This document shows, in pieces, positions 16,264-16,622 of a stretch of DNA of 16,622 nt. This stretch comes from an uncultured Trueperaceae bacterium (lineage in GTDB: Bacteria; Deinococcota; Deinococci; Deinococcales; Trueperaceae), in contig CALDPK010000049.1 in NCBI GenBank assembly GCA_937911855.1, positions 1 to 16,622 on the forward strand, given 5' to 3'. Every line of letters begins with the position of its first letter. Position 1 is the first letter of the stretch. The notes beneath the pieces are model-generated. The model made no database searches and had not been told where the DNA came from. It saw only the letters and a program-made list of their open reading frames with translations. Both the position numbers and the translations under genes were made by a program.

Positions 16264-16334
16264 GATGCTCCGTTCAGACCGCTACTGGCGGCTCATTATT
16301 GTGTCCCTGATGGTACCACGCTGCAGATGGGCGC

Positions 16335-16622
16335 TCAGAACTCGTCGCGCGGCTGAGCCCTGCCTTCGCGCACACCCGGAGCATGCGGCTCCACGTGGAC
16401 GGTACTGATCAGGTTGGGCAGCAGCCGCGAAAGCCTGTCCTCGAGCTCACGCACGACCGCATGCGCGCGCTCTACGGTCATGTCCGGAGCCAGGAAGACG
16501 TCGACTTCGATGAACCGCGCCGACCCGCCCCTTCTGGACCGCAGCCGGTGGTATCCAAGGATGGCGCGCGTCGCGTCAAGCTCCTGGAGTACCAAAGCTT
16601 CCTCCTCCTCCGGCAGCCGTTC
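16335..16622 (-). CDS. Cation diffusion facilitator, C-terminal cytoplasmic domain (partial, cut at window edge)
   Basis: The frame is open to the window end on the minus strand (first visible codons ERLPEEEEALVLQELDATR), so the 5' part, including the membrane helices, lies outside. The visible 95 residues match the CDF dimerisation domain: ILGYHRLRSRRGGSARFIEV, DVFLAPDMTVERAHAVVREL and the closing ISTVHVEPHAPG. CDF proteins export Zn, Co, Mn, Fe or similar divalent metals in exchange for protons. Metal specificity is set by residues outside the window. The stop is 71 bases upstream of the icd start. Confidence 0.88.
   Translation of the reverse strand, partial: ERLPEEEEALVLQELDATRAILGYHRLRSRRGGSARFIEVDVFLAPDMTVERAHAVVRELEDRLSRLLPNLISTVHVEPHAPGVREGRAQPRDEF

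Overview
The window is a gene-dense stretch of high-GC (about 60-65%) bacterial chromosome. The gene order ribF-rlmB-rpsO-pnp-rnj, an RNase J that reads like the Deinococcus enzyme, two NUDIX hydrolases, and genes whose -10 box sits only 7-8 bases before the start codon (leaderless style, common in Deinococcus) all point to the Deinococcota. It could be a Deinococcus or a Truepera-like relative. This placement is inferred from protein style and promoter architecture and was not searched.

Layout. 1-6234 (+ strand): the tail of an unknown gene, then ribF (FAD synthesis) and rlmB (23S rRNA methylation), joined by ATGA overlaps. rpsO (ribosomal protein S15), pnp (PNPase) and rnj (RNase J) follow. 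This block makes a ribosomal protein and the two main RNA-decay enzymes, with hairpins between the genes and a possible 31-codon leader ORF ending on the pnp start codon. A strong terminator at 6252-6288 closes it. 6309-8306 (- strand): a three-gene operon of a YtrA-type GntR repressor, an ABC ATPase and a six-helix membrane protein, with a perfect 10-6-10 inverted repeat as probable operator. 8456-8580 (+): tRNA-Pro(GGG) with promoter and terminator.

8669-10349: a YjbR-HhH fusion protein (+), a small protein with a HicB-like pattern (-), and a NUDIX hydrolase of the IPP-isomerase-like type (+). 10424-11790 (- strand): a probable stress cluster of a 39-residue basic protein, a DUF378 membrane protein, a general-stress FMN split-barrel protein and an extremely acidic 70-residue protein, ending in a strong terminator. 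11999-12075 (-): tRNA-Arg(CCT) with promoter and terminator and a weak anticodon stem. 12177-14931 (+): an exported type 1 solute-binding protein without transporter genes beside it, prfA (release factor 1), and a second NUDIX gene overlapping the prfA end. 14998-16263 (-): icd (NADP isocitrate dehydrogenase). 16335-16622 (-): the C-terminal part of a cation diffusion facilitator cut by the window edge.

Most of this is core chromosome. I see no insertion sequence, prophage, CRISPR array or rRNA. No stretch over 300 bases lacks a gene. The least explained parts are the small low-complexity genes at 10424-10636 and 11671-11790, the palindrome-rich DNA around them, the leader upstream of pnp, and the operator of the GntR-ABC operon.
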